Assembly: GCA_020849855.1 (NCBI GenBank)
Contig: JADZFO010000034.1
Coordinates: 1-64,000, forward strand
Length of the DNA stretch: 64,000 nt
Reading direction: 5' to 3'
Source: a bacterium
GTDB taxonomy: Bacteria; 4484-113; JAFGCY01
The translations under genes were made by a program, and so were the position numbers. The notes under the pieces are model-generated. The model searched no databases. It was not told the DNA's origin and saw nothing but the letters and a program-made list of their open reading frames with translations. Shown piece by piece: positions 16,504-25,202 of the stretch (its first letter is position 1; every line of letters begins with the position of its first letter).

Positions 16504-17805
16504 GTGCTAGCATTCAGCATGGCGCAGAAAGTCACATTACACGTGTCGAAGGTTCTTCTTGTTTCGATTTGCCTGCTGGCGGGAGCAGCCGCGCCGCGCT
16601 GCGGCCTGGCTTTGGAAAGCCCTGAGCGCTTCACCACCTACGCAGCAGCATCCACGCCCCTCGCAGTCAGCACTGATGGCAGCCTGCTGGCCTTTGGCAC
16701 AAGCTCCGGAAGCTGCATCCTGCTGCGGGAAAGATCAGGCAGACTGGAGAAGCTGGCTCAGACTGAGGCTGCTTTCAGCTATCCCGCCGCACTTGTCTTT
16801 GAGCACAACTCCGACAGCGTACTGCTGCTGGACCGGCGGCACTCGCTGTACCGCGTAAACGGCAGCGCGGCAGAGCTTCTGGCGCAGGACTTGCTGCCCG
16901 ACAGCATGGTCTTTGGCTGCGAGATGCGCCCCGGGCCGGCTGGCACGCTGATCCCAGGCTATTACGACATCAGCCTGTGCAGCGGCAAGGAGATTCGCCC
17001 TGTCTATACGGCGCAGCTTGGCGCCTCTGACACTGAGGGCGGCGGGATGATCGTTGACTGCTGCTGGGCCGGGGATGCCTTTGTTGTGGCGGAGATTGCC
17101 AGCATCGCTGCATACAACAATCCTGAGGCGAGCCCGAATGACTCTGGCGGGCAGACGCCGCCGCTTTAGACAATCCTGCTAAGCCGAGTTAATACTGCAG
17201 GTGAAGTCCTGGCCCGCTTGACGCTGACAGAGCCGGCGTCGGGGAACTACAGTCTGGCCGCAGACGGGCTGGCCGCGTATCTGGTCAGTGAGCATGCGGT
17301 TTATATGCTGGACTGGAGCCTGCCGCTGCCACAGGCTTTGCAGGAGATCGAAGGCTTTGTCGAAGGCAGCGTCAGGGTTTCCAATGGACGAGTTGAACTG
17401 CTCGCGCCTGTACCCGGCTGGCCCCCGGTCGCCGGCATGCGGGACATCGAGGCCTCCGCACAGGGGCGAGAGGATTACTGCCTGCTGCGCCGTGGTCCAC
17501 TGGCCAGCGAAGGTAGCCTGAGCACAGTCTGGCACAGCACTGCGGCTCATGGAAAGGTCATCTGCGCGGCCTGGGACATGCGGCAGGACCTGCTTTACCT
17601 GCAGTGCGAATCGGCGATTGTCAGCGTGAGCGGCTCCAGGCAGATAGACAGCACCCTTTGGCCCGGTGCGACATCACGCTTCAGACCAGTTGCCGGGGGC
17701 AGAGGAGCCGGTTACTACCTTGAGGACGACGGGAGCATTGCCATATTGCGAGCGCGCCAGATCAGCAATCGTTTTCAGTACCTGCTGTGCCAGGCGAGCC
17801 CTTAA
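16504..17805 (+). pseudogene. Exported beta-propeller-like gene interrupted by one in-frame TAG
   Basis: A 433-codon reading frame with an N-terminal signal-like segment (VLLVSICLLAGAAAP) and repeated short beta motifs (PLAVSTDGSLLAFGTSSG, VYMLDWSLPLPQAL, DLLYLQCESAIVSVSG) suggesting a WD40/YVTN-like propeller. A single TAG at 17167-17169 splits it into an N-terminal 221-codon part and a C-terminal part of about 211 codons in the same frame; no other stop or frameshift occurs and the propeller-like pattern runs across the stop. A C-to-T change in CAG (Gln) would create it. It is either a recent nonsense mutation, a sequencing error or genuine readthrough. GTG 16504 or ATG 16519 may be the start. 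Confidence 0.65.
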
Positions 17806-17808
17806 GCG

Positions 17809-18309
17809 CTAGTCCTCATCCTTCCCGCCGGGGCCTTTGATGTCCTCCAGCTCGAAGGTGCCTTCGGTTGCTTCGGCCCATGAGCTGAGGCGGCGGGCGT
17901 TAAGGATAGCCATGTTGCAGGTCTTGAGCACAGTGTCCTCGCGGCCGGAGAGCGTGTTGGTGAGGTCCTCGAAACCGGGGTTGTGGCCGACCAACATGAT
18001 CCGGTCCACGTCGTCGGGCAGGCTGTGGACGACGTTCAGCAGGGCGTTGAGGTCCGCGTCGTAGATATCCTCGTTCTCCTCCACCTCAACATCACCAATC
18101 TGCGTTTCGATCAGCCGCGCAGTAGTGAGAGCGCGCTTGGCCGGGCTGGAGATGATGAGCTCCGGGATCAGGTCGTGTTCCTCGATGACTTCAGCCATGC
18201 GCTTGGCGGCCTTGACGCCGCGCGGCGCCAGCGGGCGCTCATAATCCGACTCGATGTCGGCATGCTGCCAGTCTGACTTTCCATGACGCAAAAGCAGCAG
18301 CGTCTTCAT
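17809..18309 (-). CDS. sixA: Phosphohistidine phosphatase SixA
   Basis: Small histidine-phosphatase-superfamily protein, 166 residues. It opens with the catalytic LLLLRHGKSDW (RHG motif, phosphohistidine) and shows ERPLAPRGVKAAKRMA, ISSPAKRALTTA and MLVGHNPGFEDL with the second catalytic His, all typical of SixA, which dephosphorylates phosphohistidine signalling or PTS proteins. ATG 18309 has GGAG just upstream; the frame is open to 18381 but without family support. The stop is 4 bases from the convergent propeller gene. Confidence 0.9.
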   Translation of the reverse strand: MKTLLLLRHGKSDWQHADIESDYERPLAPRGVKAAKRMAEVIEEHDLIPELIISSPAKRALTTARLIETQIGDVEVEENEDIYDADLNALLNVVHSLPDDVDRIMLVGHNPGFEDLTNTLSGREDTVLKTCNMAILNARRLSSWAEATEGTFELEDIKGPGGKDED

Positions 18310-18431
18310 TTCTCCGGTAACCCCCTGTGACAACAGGCTCAGCGGCCAAGTCTTCTTACCTGAAAATGCAGCGCTGTGCAAGTTGACAAGCCAAGCTTAA
18401 CCCTCCATTCATCCTCGGACCGCAATGGGCA

Positions 18432-18437
18432 TACAAT
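18432..18437 (+). promoter_or_regulatory. -10 box TACAAT for leaderless permease gene
   Basis: TACAAT, 6 bases, GTG 18444. Confidence 0.55.
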
Positions 18438-18443
18438 TGGAGC

Positions 18444-19997
18444 GTGCTGAGCCTGCTGCCCTGGCTTTTTCTGGCCGTGCTGGCATTCTTTGCCTGGCTG
18501 ATGGTGACCCGGCGGATGCCGGCCAGCCTCGCGCTGCCGCTGGCGGCCTTCAGTCTGGCGCTGATCGCCCTGCTGCCCAAGGCGCTGGCAGAGGGTTTTG
18601 ACCCGGCCTTGTCCTCCCTGTTCACGGATGTGGTTGAAAGCGGTGTCGTGCGGCTCTCGAACGCCATCTTCGCCGTGCTGCTGGGGGCGGTGCTGGCGGC
18701 GCAGCTAAAGAACAGCGGGGCCGCCGAGCGGGTTGTGCGCTATAGCGCGGAGTATGCCGGGGAGGACCGCTTCCGCCTGGGCCTGCTGATGCTGCTGGTG
18801 ATCAGCCTCCTGTTTACCAGCCTGGGCGGCCTGGGCGCCGTGATCCTGGTGGCATCCATCACTCTGCCGCTGCTCTTCAGCCTTGGCTATGAGCCAAAGG
18901 TGGCAGCGACGGTGTTTCTCTTCGGGCTTTCGCTGGGCGGCTGCTTGAACCCCTCTAACTGGGCCTTTTACATTTCTGCGTCTGAAAAGCTCAGCGACCC
19001 TCTGCTGACGGCCGACATCGTGCCCTTCGCCGTCATCATGGCCCTGCTCTTCTTCGTGCTGGCCTGCGTTTATCTGGTCGTCCAGCTGGGCGGGATGAAG
19101 GTCCTGCAGGCCCAGTACTGGCCGCTGCTGGCGCTGGGCGCGGCGGCGGGCCTGATTGCCGTGCTGGCCCTGCGCTTCCCGGTGGCCTGGCTGGTGATCA
19201 AGCGCAGCCTTTCTGTGCTGCTGCTGATACTGCTGGCGGCCCTGCTGGCCCTGCTTCTGTACCGCCTGCTGAGCCTGCTGGCCCGCGGCCTGCAGCCGCC
19301 AGCTGCGGCGCACGGCAGTTCCTGGCTGGACCAGAGCGACAACTGGCTGGCCGCGGCGGCGGCGCTGGTGCCGCTGCTGCTGCTGCTGTGGTCGAGCCTA
19401 CACGCCAACATCATGGGCGGCGCGGACAAGGCCCTGCTGCAGGTGCCGATCCTCAGCGCTCTGCTGGCAGGCATCGTCTTCGCGGCCCTGGCCAGCCTGA
19501 GCAGCCGCGGCGGCGGGCTGAACCTGCTGATGCGCAGCCTGCAGGAAGGCGTGGCCGCGGCCTCGCCTGCAGTGGTCCTGCTGATCGGCATCGGCCTGCT
19601 GCTGCAGGCGACTGCGCTGCCGGCGGTTTCCGGCAGCCTTTCGCCCTGGCTGGCGGCCCTGCCTATCCAGCACCCGCTGGGCTTTGTGCTGGTTTTCTTC
19701 CTGCTCAGCCCGCTGGCGCTGTACCGCGGCCCGCTGAACCTTTATGGTATGGGCAGCGGCGTTGTGGGTATTATGTTTGGAAGCACACTGGTGCCTGACC
19801 TGGTGCCTCCAAGTCTGATTATGGTGGCCTTCTTCTCGGTTGGCATGCTGCAGGGTGTCTGTGACCCGACTAACACTCATAATGTCTGGGTCGCCAACTT
19901 CTGCAAAGTGCCGCTTGGGGAGCTGACCCGCCATACCCTGCCCTGGGTGCTCGGCCTTGTGCTGGCCGGGCTGATCGCCGGCCGGATGCTGTTCTGA
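18444..19997 (+). CDS. Polytopic permease of GntP/ion-transporter-like type
   Basis: 517 residues with about 11-13 hydrophobic helices and two repeat halves separated by a short loop near residue 285 (AHGSSWLDQSDNW). Each half contains a Gly/Pro/Asn-rich re-entrant-like motif: TSLGGLGAVILVASITLPLL with LSLGGCLNPSNWAF in the first, and GMLQGVCDPTNTHNVWVANF in the second. This resembles organic-anion or Na+/H+ carriers of the ion-transporter superfamily (GntP, DcuC, CitM types). I cannot name the substrate. Leaderless GTG start. Confidence 0.65.
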   Translation: MLSLLPWLFLAVLAFFAWLMVTRRMPASLALPLAAFSLALIALLPKALAEGFDPALSSLFTDVVESGVVRLSNAIFAVLLGAVLAAQLKNSGAAERVVRYSAEYAGEDRFRLGLLMLLVISLLFTSLGGLGAVILVASITLPLLFSLGYEPKVAATVFLFGLSLGGCLNPSNWAFYISASEKLSDPLLTADIVPFAVIMALLFFVLACVYLVVQLGGMKVLQAQYWPLLALGAAAGLIAVLALRFPVAWLVIKRSLSVLLLILLAALLALLLYRLLSLLARGLQPPAAAHGSSWLDQSDNWLAAAAALVPLLLLLWSSLHANIMGGADKALLQVPILSALLAGIVFAALASLSSRGGGLNLLMRSLQEGVAAASPAVVLLIGIGLLLQATALPAVSGSLSPWLAALPIQHPLGFVLVFFLLSPLALYRGPLNLYGMGSGVVGIMFGSTLVPDLVPPSLIMVAFFSVGMLQGVCDPTNTHNVWVANFCKVPLGELTRHTLPWVLGLVLAGLIAGRMLF

Positions 19998-20009
19998 GCG
20001 GCGAGCCCC

Positions 20010-20015
20010 TAAAAT
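20010..20015 (+). promoter_or_regulatory. -10 box TAAAAT for the PKD/IPT lipoprotein
   Basis: TAAAAT, 6 bases, GTG 20022. Here the transcript may instead carry a 24-base leader with GGAG (20035-20038) serving ATG 20046. Confidence 0.5.
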
Positions 20016-20045
20016 AGGACTGTGCAGCCCACTTGGAGTGAAGAC

Positions 20046-22418
20046 ATGCGCAAAGCCCTGATTCTGGTGCCGGCACTGATGCTTGCTCTGGCCCTGTGCG
20101 CCTGCGGCGGTACCGCGCCCGGCGACTTCGGCGGCGGCGGCGATGACCTTGGCGAGCTGGACTTCTTCCTCAGCACCCCGCCTGAGAGCTCCGTGCAGAG
20201 CAATGAGGTGGATGGCGAGTTGCTGGAAGAGGACGACGCGCTGAACGCCAGGGAGGCCAGCAGCCTGCCGGGCGGCTTCATCTTCCGCCAGGGCATGCAC
20301 TTCACTCCGCTGCGCGGCCCCGGCGAGGGCTTCGTGGGCCGGCTGGATGTGCGGATGAGCCAGGACAGCCCGGCCACGGACGAGTATGAAGGGGTGCTGC
20401 TGTACCTGTTCTACGTCGATCCGGTCAGCCATGCCTGCACCCAGGTGGACTCCAGCCGCGGCCGCCGCGGCAACCGTGTGACCTTTGATCTGGATGTCCT
20501 GGGCTTCTTTGTTATTGCCGAGAACAGTTCTGTCCCGCGGCCGGGCGACCAGTTCACGGTCAGCGCCTTTGCTGACCAGGCCCTGGCCCAGGTGGGAACG
20601 ACGATCAACTTCTGGGCCGTGCCGCAGAACGGCAGCGAGCCGATCTCTTACAAGTGGACTTTTGGCGACGGCGGCAGCGCCGATGGCGAGACCGTCAGCC
20701 ACGCTTACAACGAAGCGGGTACCTATAACATCGGCCTGACGGCGACGGACGCCCAGGGCCGCGTGGCGCCAGCCAGCAGCACACCGATCACGATCACCAC
20801 GACGCCCAACCCGCTGCAGGGTGTGACAGTCTCGGCCATCCAGAACAGCAACGAGCCGCTGGTCTTCAGCCTTGGGGCGACGGTCACCGGCGGCGAGGCC
20901 CCCTTCAGCTATGCCTGGGATTTCAGCAATGACGGCAGCGTAGATTCAACTGCGGCCCCGCCCTTTGACACCCAGCTGCCGGACTTCGGCGTGTTTGAGC
21001 TTGAGCTGACCGTCACCGATAGCAATGGCGACAGCGTGAGCGGCACGACCATCATGGATGCCCGCGTGCTGGACCTGACGCTGAGCCCGACAGAAGGCGC
21101 GGCGCCGCTGAGCGTGCAGATCACACTGGACGCCCGCGGCTTTGACCCCGGCGATGTGATCAGCATCGACATGGGCAACGGCGATGTGCTGACGGCTCCG
21201 CAGACGGCCTATGTCTATGCGGCGCCGGGCGAGTTCACAGCCCAGGCCAGCGGATCCACAACCTTCAACGGTACGCCGCTGCCGCGCAGCTCCGACGAGA
21301 TTCCGGTTGTCGTAACTCCTGCCAGTACGGACAGCCTGCCCTTCATCCAGCTTACGCAGCCGATCCAGCCGGCCCCGGACAGCAGCTTCACCATCCACGG
21401 CTTCCGCTTTGGCGCCAGCCAGGACAACCGCAGCGTGATGCTGGGGGCGACCGAGCTGACGGTGGAAAGCTGGAGCGAGAACACGATTACAATCCAGCAG
21501 CCGGCCACGGCGCTTAGCGATGGCAGCCTGCAGATCACCTCGCCGGCCGGCAACAGCAACAGCATCCAGCTGAACGTGCTGGAGCCGGGCCTGCCCAACC
21601 TGCCTTCGATCCAGAACGTGCTGCCGCAGCATGCGGTGGCGGGTGGCAGGGTGCTTGTTATCGGCAACGGCCTGGACCAGTGCGACGGCAGCGGTGACCT
21701 GAACGGCAGCGCCCTGACCCTGCCCGGCATTGACGACGCCTGCTTTGACCTGCTGCTGCCGACATCCGCCAGCAGCGGCGCCGCGACCCTCAGCCTGGGG
21801 CTGAACTCCGGGGGCCAGCTTAGCTTCGGCCTGGAGATCGTTTCCACGGCGGATGCCGCACCGGTGCTGGATCCCTTTGATAACGCGGCCATTGACCTGA
21901 GCTCGCCAGACTTCATCTTCAGCCTGCGCGGCAGCCTGCTGGGCGACGGCCCGGGCGACCTGGTGCTGGCGGACGGCTATGTCTGGCCGACGCTGTCCTG
22001 GAGCGCCACGGAGATCGGGCTGCAAAAGCCGACCCGTAACCTGCAGGGCAAGGTAGTGGTCATCCGGGAAGAGGATGTATCGAACAGCCGCGATATCGTG
22101 GCTGTGTTCCCGCCGGTGATCGACTCGCTGGGCTCAGACGACAGCTGGGAGGGCCAGCCGCTGGTGATCAGCGGACAGAACTTCCTGGCCCAGCAGGGCA
22201 GCAGCATAGTGTTTCTCTCGATCCCCAGCGCCAGCCAGGGGCCGCCGACCGAGCTGCCTCTGCCGGTGCAAAGCTGGAGCGACAACTCGATAACGGTGAC
22301 CATCCCTGTTGGCGCCAATGACGGGCAGGTCTTTGTGCAGACCTACTTCCGCAGCAACGGCGTGGACCTGAACATCATCCCGCCGCCGCCGGGCACCCCG
22401 GGCGGAGGCCAGCTCTAA
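20046..22418 (+). CDS. Surface lipoprotein with PKD and IPT/TIG domains
   Basis: 790 residues. A lipoprotein signal (MRKALILVPALMLALALCAC, lipobox LALC) is followed by an acidic linker and a beta domain. Then come two PKD-like repeats (KWTFGDGGSADGETVSHAYN with GTYNIGLTATDAQG; YAWDFSNDGSVDS with FELELTVTDSNG), a third weaker one (ISIDMGNGDVLTAPQTAYVY), and three or four IPT/TIG modules (FTIHGFRFGASQDNRSVMLG, RVLVIGNGLDQCDGSG, PLVISGQNFLAQQGSSIVFL). Such modules bind polysaccharide or other surface partners. ATG 20046 with GGAG fits the signal peptide; a leaderless GTG at 20022 would add eight residues. Catalytic domain: none seen. Confidence 0.82.
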   Translation: MRKALILVPALMLALALCACGGTAPGDFGGGGDDLGELDFFLSTPPESSVQSNEVDGELLEEDDALNAREASSLPGGFIFRQGMHFTPLRGPGEGFVGRLDVRMSQDSPATDEYEGVLLYLFYVDPVSHACTQVDSSRGRRGNRVTFDLDVLGFFVIAENSSVPRPGDQFTVSAFADQALAQVGTTINFWAVPQNGSEPISYKWTFGDGGSADGETVSHAYNEAGTYNIGLTATDAQGRVAPASSTPITITTTPNPLQGVTVSAIQNSNEPLVFSLGATVTGGEAPFSYAWDFSNDGSVDSTAAPPFDTQLPDFGVFELELTVTDSNGDSVSGTTIMDARVLDLTLSPTEGAAPLSVQITLDARGFDPGDVISIDMGNGDVLTAPQTAYVYAAPGEFTAQASGSTTFNGTPLPRSSDEIPVVVTPASTDSLPFIQLTQPIQPAPDSSFTIHGFRFGASQDNRSVMLGATELTVESWSENTITIQQPATALSDGSLQITSPAGNSNSIQLNVLEPGLPNLPSIQNVLPQHAVAGGRVLVIGNGLDQCDGSGDLNGSALTLPGIDDACFDLLLPTSASSGAATLSLGLNSGGQLSFGLEIVSTADAAPVLDPFDNAAIDLSSPDFIFSLRGSLLGDGPGDLVLADGYVWPTLSWSATEIGLQKPTRNLQGKVVVIREEDVSNSRDIVAVFPPVIDSLGSDDSWEGQPLVISGQNFLAQQGSSIVFLSIPSASQGPPTELPLPVQSWSDNSITVTIPVGANDGQVFVQTYFRSNGVDLNIIPPPPGTPGGGQL

Positions 22419-22433
22419 TCCCGGCGGGCAGTT

Positions 22434-22439
22434 TATAAT
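22434..22439 (+). promoter_or_regulatory. -10 box TATAAT for leaderless prsW-like gene
   Basis: TATAAT, 6 bases, GTG 22446. Confidence 0.6.
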
Positions 22440-22445
22440 CCGCTG

Positions 22446-23300
22446 GTGAGTGCCCTGCTTGTTGCCGCCCTGGCCCCGGCCGCCGTGCTGCTGCACTTCT
22501 TCTGGGTGCGCGACAAGTACGACCGCGAGCCCTTCGGCCGCGTGATGCTGGTCTTCTTCGTCAGCCTGCTGAGCGTCATCCCGGCGGCCATACTGGAGAT
22601 GTTCTTCAACTTCTCGCAGTACGGCCTGATCGGGGTCGCCCTGACAGTCTGGCTGGGGGTGGCGCTGCCAGAGGAAGTGGTCAAATACCTCTTCCTGCGC
22701 TGGCTGGCTGTTGGCCGCCGGCACTTTGACGAGGTCTATGACGGCATCGTCTATGGCGTGGCCGCCGCCCTGGGATTCGCCACCACCGAGAACCTGATGT
22801 ACATCTTCGCGGACGGCGGCAACTGGGTCACGGCCATCATGCGCGCCGTGCTCAGCGTACCAGGGCATGCGCTCTGGGGCGTGATGATTGGCTATCACGT
22901 GGGCTGCGCCGCCTTTAATCCCGACCCCGTCGCCAAGCGCCGTCTGGTCATGCGCGGCCTGCTGATGGCAATCTTCTGGCACGGGCTCTATGACTTCTTC
23001 GCCTTTGGCAGCGAGATCGTCAGCGAGGGGACGGCGCTGCTCTTCGTGCTGGGACTCTTCGCCGTGATCATCATCAACTGGGTTATCGGGATCCGCTATG
23101 TGCGCCTGGCCCAGGCCCAGAGCAGCTTTAAGCGCCCGCCGCCGATGCTGAACCCGATCTCGGCCATGAATATGCGGGTCAAGTACTGCCACAACTGCGG
23201 GCATCCCGAGCCGCGCGAGAACCTCTACTGCACCACATGTGGTTATGAGTTTCCGCCGCCGCATCCCGCGCAGCCGGGCAGCGGGCCGGGTCGGGTTTAG
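22446..23300 (+). CDS. PrsW-family membrane protease with C-terminal zinc ribbon
   Basis: Membrane metalloprotease-like protein of the PrsW (M82) family, which in Bacillus cleaves an anti-sigma factor. Signature residues: VALPEEVVKYLFL (EExxK), FDEVYDGIVYGVAAALGFATTENL, SVPGHALWGVMIGYH and FWHGLYDFFA, spread over about eight helices. Beyond the membrane part is a soluble tail with CHNC and CTTC pairs, a zinc ribbon that the basic family lacks. Leaderless GTG start. Its stop overlaps the stop of the convergent Rieske gene by 3 bases. Confidence 0.85.
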   Translation: MSALLVAALAPAAVLLHFFWVRDKYDREPFGRVMLVFFVSLLSVIPAAILEMFFNFSQYGLIGVALTVWLGVALPEEVVKYLFLRWLAVGRRHFDEVYDGIVYGVAAALGFATTENLMYIFADGGNWVTAIMRAVLSVPGHALWGVMIGYHVGCAAFNPDPVAKRRLVMRGLLMAIFWHGLYDFFAFGSEIVSEGTALLFVLGLFAVIIINWVIGIRYVRLAQAQSSFKRPPPMLNPISAMNMRVKYCHNCGHPEPRENLYCTTCGYEFPPPHPAQPGSGPGRV

Positions 23301-23860
23301 CGCGGCTGGTTCTCCGGCGGCGGAGGCTGGGGCTGAAGGTATTCCTTCTTGCGGGCCTTGTGCCGCAGGTAGACCTGGCCGTCTTCCAGGATCAGCATAT
23401 CGGTTAGGTTCTTCAGGTTGTACTTGGCCGGCCGGCGCGTCACTTCGCCGTTGAAGCGGAACTCGCTGCCGTGGCAGGGACAGACGTAGCGCTTGCGCTC
23501 CACATCCACTCCGACCACGCACTTGAGGTGTGTGCAGGCCGCGTTGAAGGCGGACCAGACCTCGCCGGTGCCCTCGACCAGCTCCCAGCGGACATAGACA
23601 TCGTCCTTGTCCATCAGCTCATGGTTGCGGTTGAGATAGCAGGCCTTGACCAGGGTGGGCTCGGCGGAGCCGAAGTCCTCAGTGCGGCCGAGGCAGGCGA
23701 CCCAGTAGCGCCCGCGATCGTACTTCCAGTCCTTGGTGCGGTAGTCGTCATCAGTCTTGGGGCGCTTGGCGGCGCGGGCGCGCCAGGGAAAGGCGCAGGC
23801 CGCCGCTGACAGCAGTGCGGCTGACTTGACGAAGGTGCGCCGGTTGAGCTTCAGGTCCAT
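23297..23860 (-). CDS. Tat-exported Rieske 2Fe-2S protein (third of three)
   Basis: 187 residues with a twin-arginine signal (NRRTFVKSAALLSAAACAFP) and a bc1/b6f-type Rieske domain: cluster-binding boxes CTHLKC and CPCHGSEF, including the two extra Cys that form the disulfide of high-potential Rieske proteins, then FNGEVTRRPAKYNLK and LILEDGQVYLRHK. No transmembrane helix follows, so it is probably periplasmic or anchored by an uncleaved signal. Last gene of a minus-strand cluster of Rieske and ferritin-like genes; no cytochrome b gene is nearby, so the electron partner is unknown. Confidence 0.9.
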   Translation of the reverse strand: MDLKLNRRTFVKSAALLSAAACAFPWRARAAKRPKTDDDYRTKDWKYDRGRYWVACLGRTEDFGSAEPTLVKACYLNRNHELMDKDDVYVRWELVEGTGEVWSAFNAACTHLKCVVGVDVERKRYVCPCHGSEFRFNGEVTRRPAKYNLKNLTDMLILEDGQVYLRHKARKKEYLQPQPPPPENQPR

Positions 23861-23904
23861 GTCTGTGCTGCGCGCGGGGCCGGAGTCGATTTCCTGCGCC
23901 AGGC

Positions 23905-24390
23905 CTATTCGGCCTTGTGGCGCAGGTAGAGCTTACCGGCTTCGACGACGAGCCGGTCTGAGTAGTTGGGCAGGTCGCGCTTGGCCGGCTTCTTGAGCAC
24001 CTCGCCGTCAAGCGAGAACTCGCTCTTATGGCAGGGGCACTTGAACTTGCCGGCATCAGCGCTGTAGTCGATCTTGCACTTGAGGTGGGTGCAGATAGCG
24101 GACAGGACAACATAGCTTTTCTTATCGCCGCTGCCTGCAGCCCGGACGTAGATCTTCTCCTCGTCCATCAGCTCGCCCTTGCCGTTCTTGTACTTGGCCA
24201 CGAGAAAGACGGGGTCGGAGCCGAAATCCGCCGCGCCGCCGAGCTCCGCCACCCAGAATTTGCCGCCGTCGAACTTGGGGTCAGCGCTGTCCAGCGCTGC
24301 CGACGCGCTACGCCAGGGATAGCAGCCGACAACAGCGGTCAGCAGGGCTGCAGAGCGTAAGAAGGAGCGGCGGCTGATGCTGCCATCCAT
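23905..24390 (-). CDS. Tat-exported Rieske 2Fe-2S protein (second of three)
   Basis: 161 residues, twin-arginine signal (ISRRSFLRSAALLTAVVGCY), cluster boxes CTHLKC and CPCHKSEF, where Lys replaces the usual Gly of CPCHGS. It shares SLDGEVLKKPAKRDLP and LVVEAGKLYLRHK with its two neighbours, so the three are paralogues. ATG 24390 has GGGAGG 6 bases upstream; an in-frame TTG 6 bases earlier is less likely. The upstream intergenic space (24391-24502) shows no clear promoter. Confidence 0.9.
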   Translation of the reverse strand: MDGSISRRSFLRSAALLTAVVGCYPWRSASAALDSADPKFDGGKFWVAELGGAADFGSDPVFLVAKYKNGKGELMDEEKIYVRAAGSGDKKSYVVLSAICTHLKCKIDYSADAGKFKCPCHKSEFSLDGEVLKKPAKRDLPNYSDRLVVEAGKLYLRHKAE

Positions 24391-24502
24391 TGGCAACCTC
24401 CCGGATAGCGGGACTGGGCCCGCACAGACAACATTTCAGGACGAATTACATAGCATGCGGTTCAAAGTCTGACTAGTCCGGGGCACATCCCGGCCCGGCA
24501 GC

Positions 24503-25111
24503 CTAACGCTGGCGCGGGGGTTTTGGCTCTTCTTCCTCTTCTTCTTCAACCGGCTTTTCAGACTTGCGGGTGGCAATGCGCCGCAGGTAGAGCTGCCCCT
24601 CGATGTTGAGCAGCATGTCGCTGTAATCCGGCAGCGGGCGTTTCGCCGGCCTTTGCAGGACCTCGCCATCCAGGTCAAACTCGCTGCCGTGGCAGGGGCA
24701 GACATAGTGCCCGCAGTCATCGCGGTACTCAACCCGGCACTTCAGGTGGGTACAGACCGCTGAGAGGATGATCCAGCGCAGGGTCTTCACATCCAGGCGC
24801 TCGCGCCTGATATAGACCCGCTCCTTCTCCATCACCGTGCCATAGAAGTCCCTGAACTCAGCATGCAGCAGGCAGGGTGTTGTGTTGTAGTTCGAGGTCG
24901 GGCCAACCTCGGCAATCCAGTACTTGCCGCAGTCGAACTTCCAGTCGTCCCCGGGCTGCGGCAGGCGCTTCTTCTTGTTCTTCTTCTCTTTGCCGCCGGG
25001 CTGCTGAGGTGTCTGTGCCAGGGCCAGGCGTGACCAGGGCAGGCTGAGCAGGCCCAGGCCAAGCGGCACGGCGGCGCCAAGGAAGGCCGAGCGGCTTAAA
25101 CGGCTCGCCAT
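24503..25111 (-). CDS. Exported Rieske 2Fe-2S protein (first of three), atypical Tat motif
   Basis: 202 residues. Rieske boxes CTHLKC and CPCHGSEF are intact, with a third extra Cys between them (YRDDCGHY). The N-terminus (RLSRSAFLGAAVPLGLGLLS) looks like a Tat signal in hydrophobicity and placement but the twin arginine is replaced by SRS. A Lys-rich stretch (KEKKNKKKR) follows the signal and a Glu run plus basic end closes the protein. ATG 25111; GTG 25123 is an alternative. It lies 92 bases downstream of the ferritin-like gene. Confidence 0.87.
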   Translation of the reverse strand: MASRLSRSAFLGAAVPLGLGLLSLPWSRLALAQTPQQPGGKEKKNKKKRLPQPGDDWKFDCGKYWIAEVGPTSNYNTTPCLLHAEFRDFYGTVMEKERVYIRRERLDVKTLRWIILSAVCTHLKCRVEYRDDCGHYVCPCHGSEFDLDGEVLQRPAKRPLPDYSDMLLNIEGQLYLRRIATRKSEKPVEEEEEEEPKPPRQR

Positions 25112-25202
25112 CCCCTGCCCCACTCAACTTGCGCTGTCGCTTCCGCCGGCATCAAGGCCATGTACTCTACACGAATCCCGCGGGCGCATGTTCAGGCCGA
25201 TA

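Noticed and set aside
17218-17805. Separate gene after the amber codon
   Set aside because: It would begin at a TTG without ribosome site or -10 box and is in the same frame as the upstream part, so a single interrupted gene explains it better.
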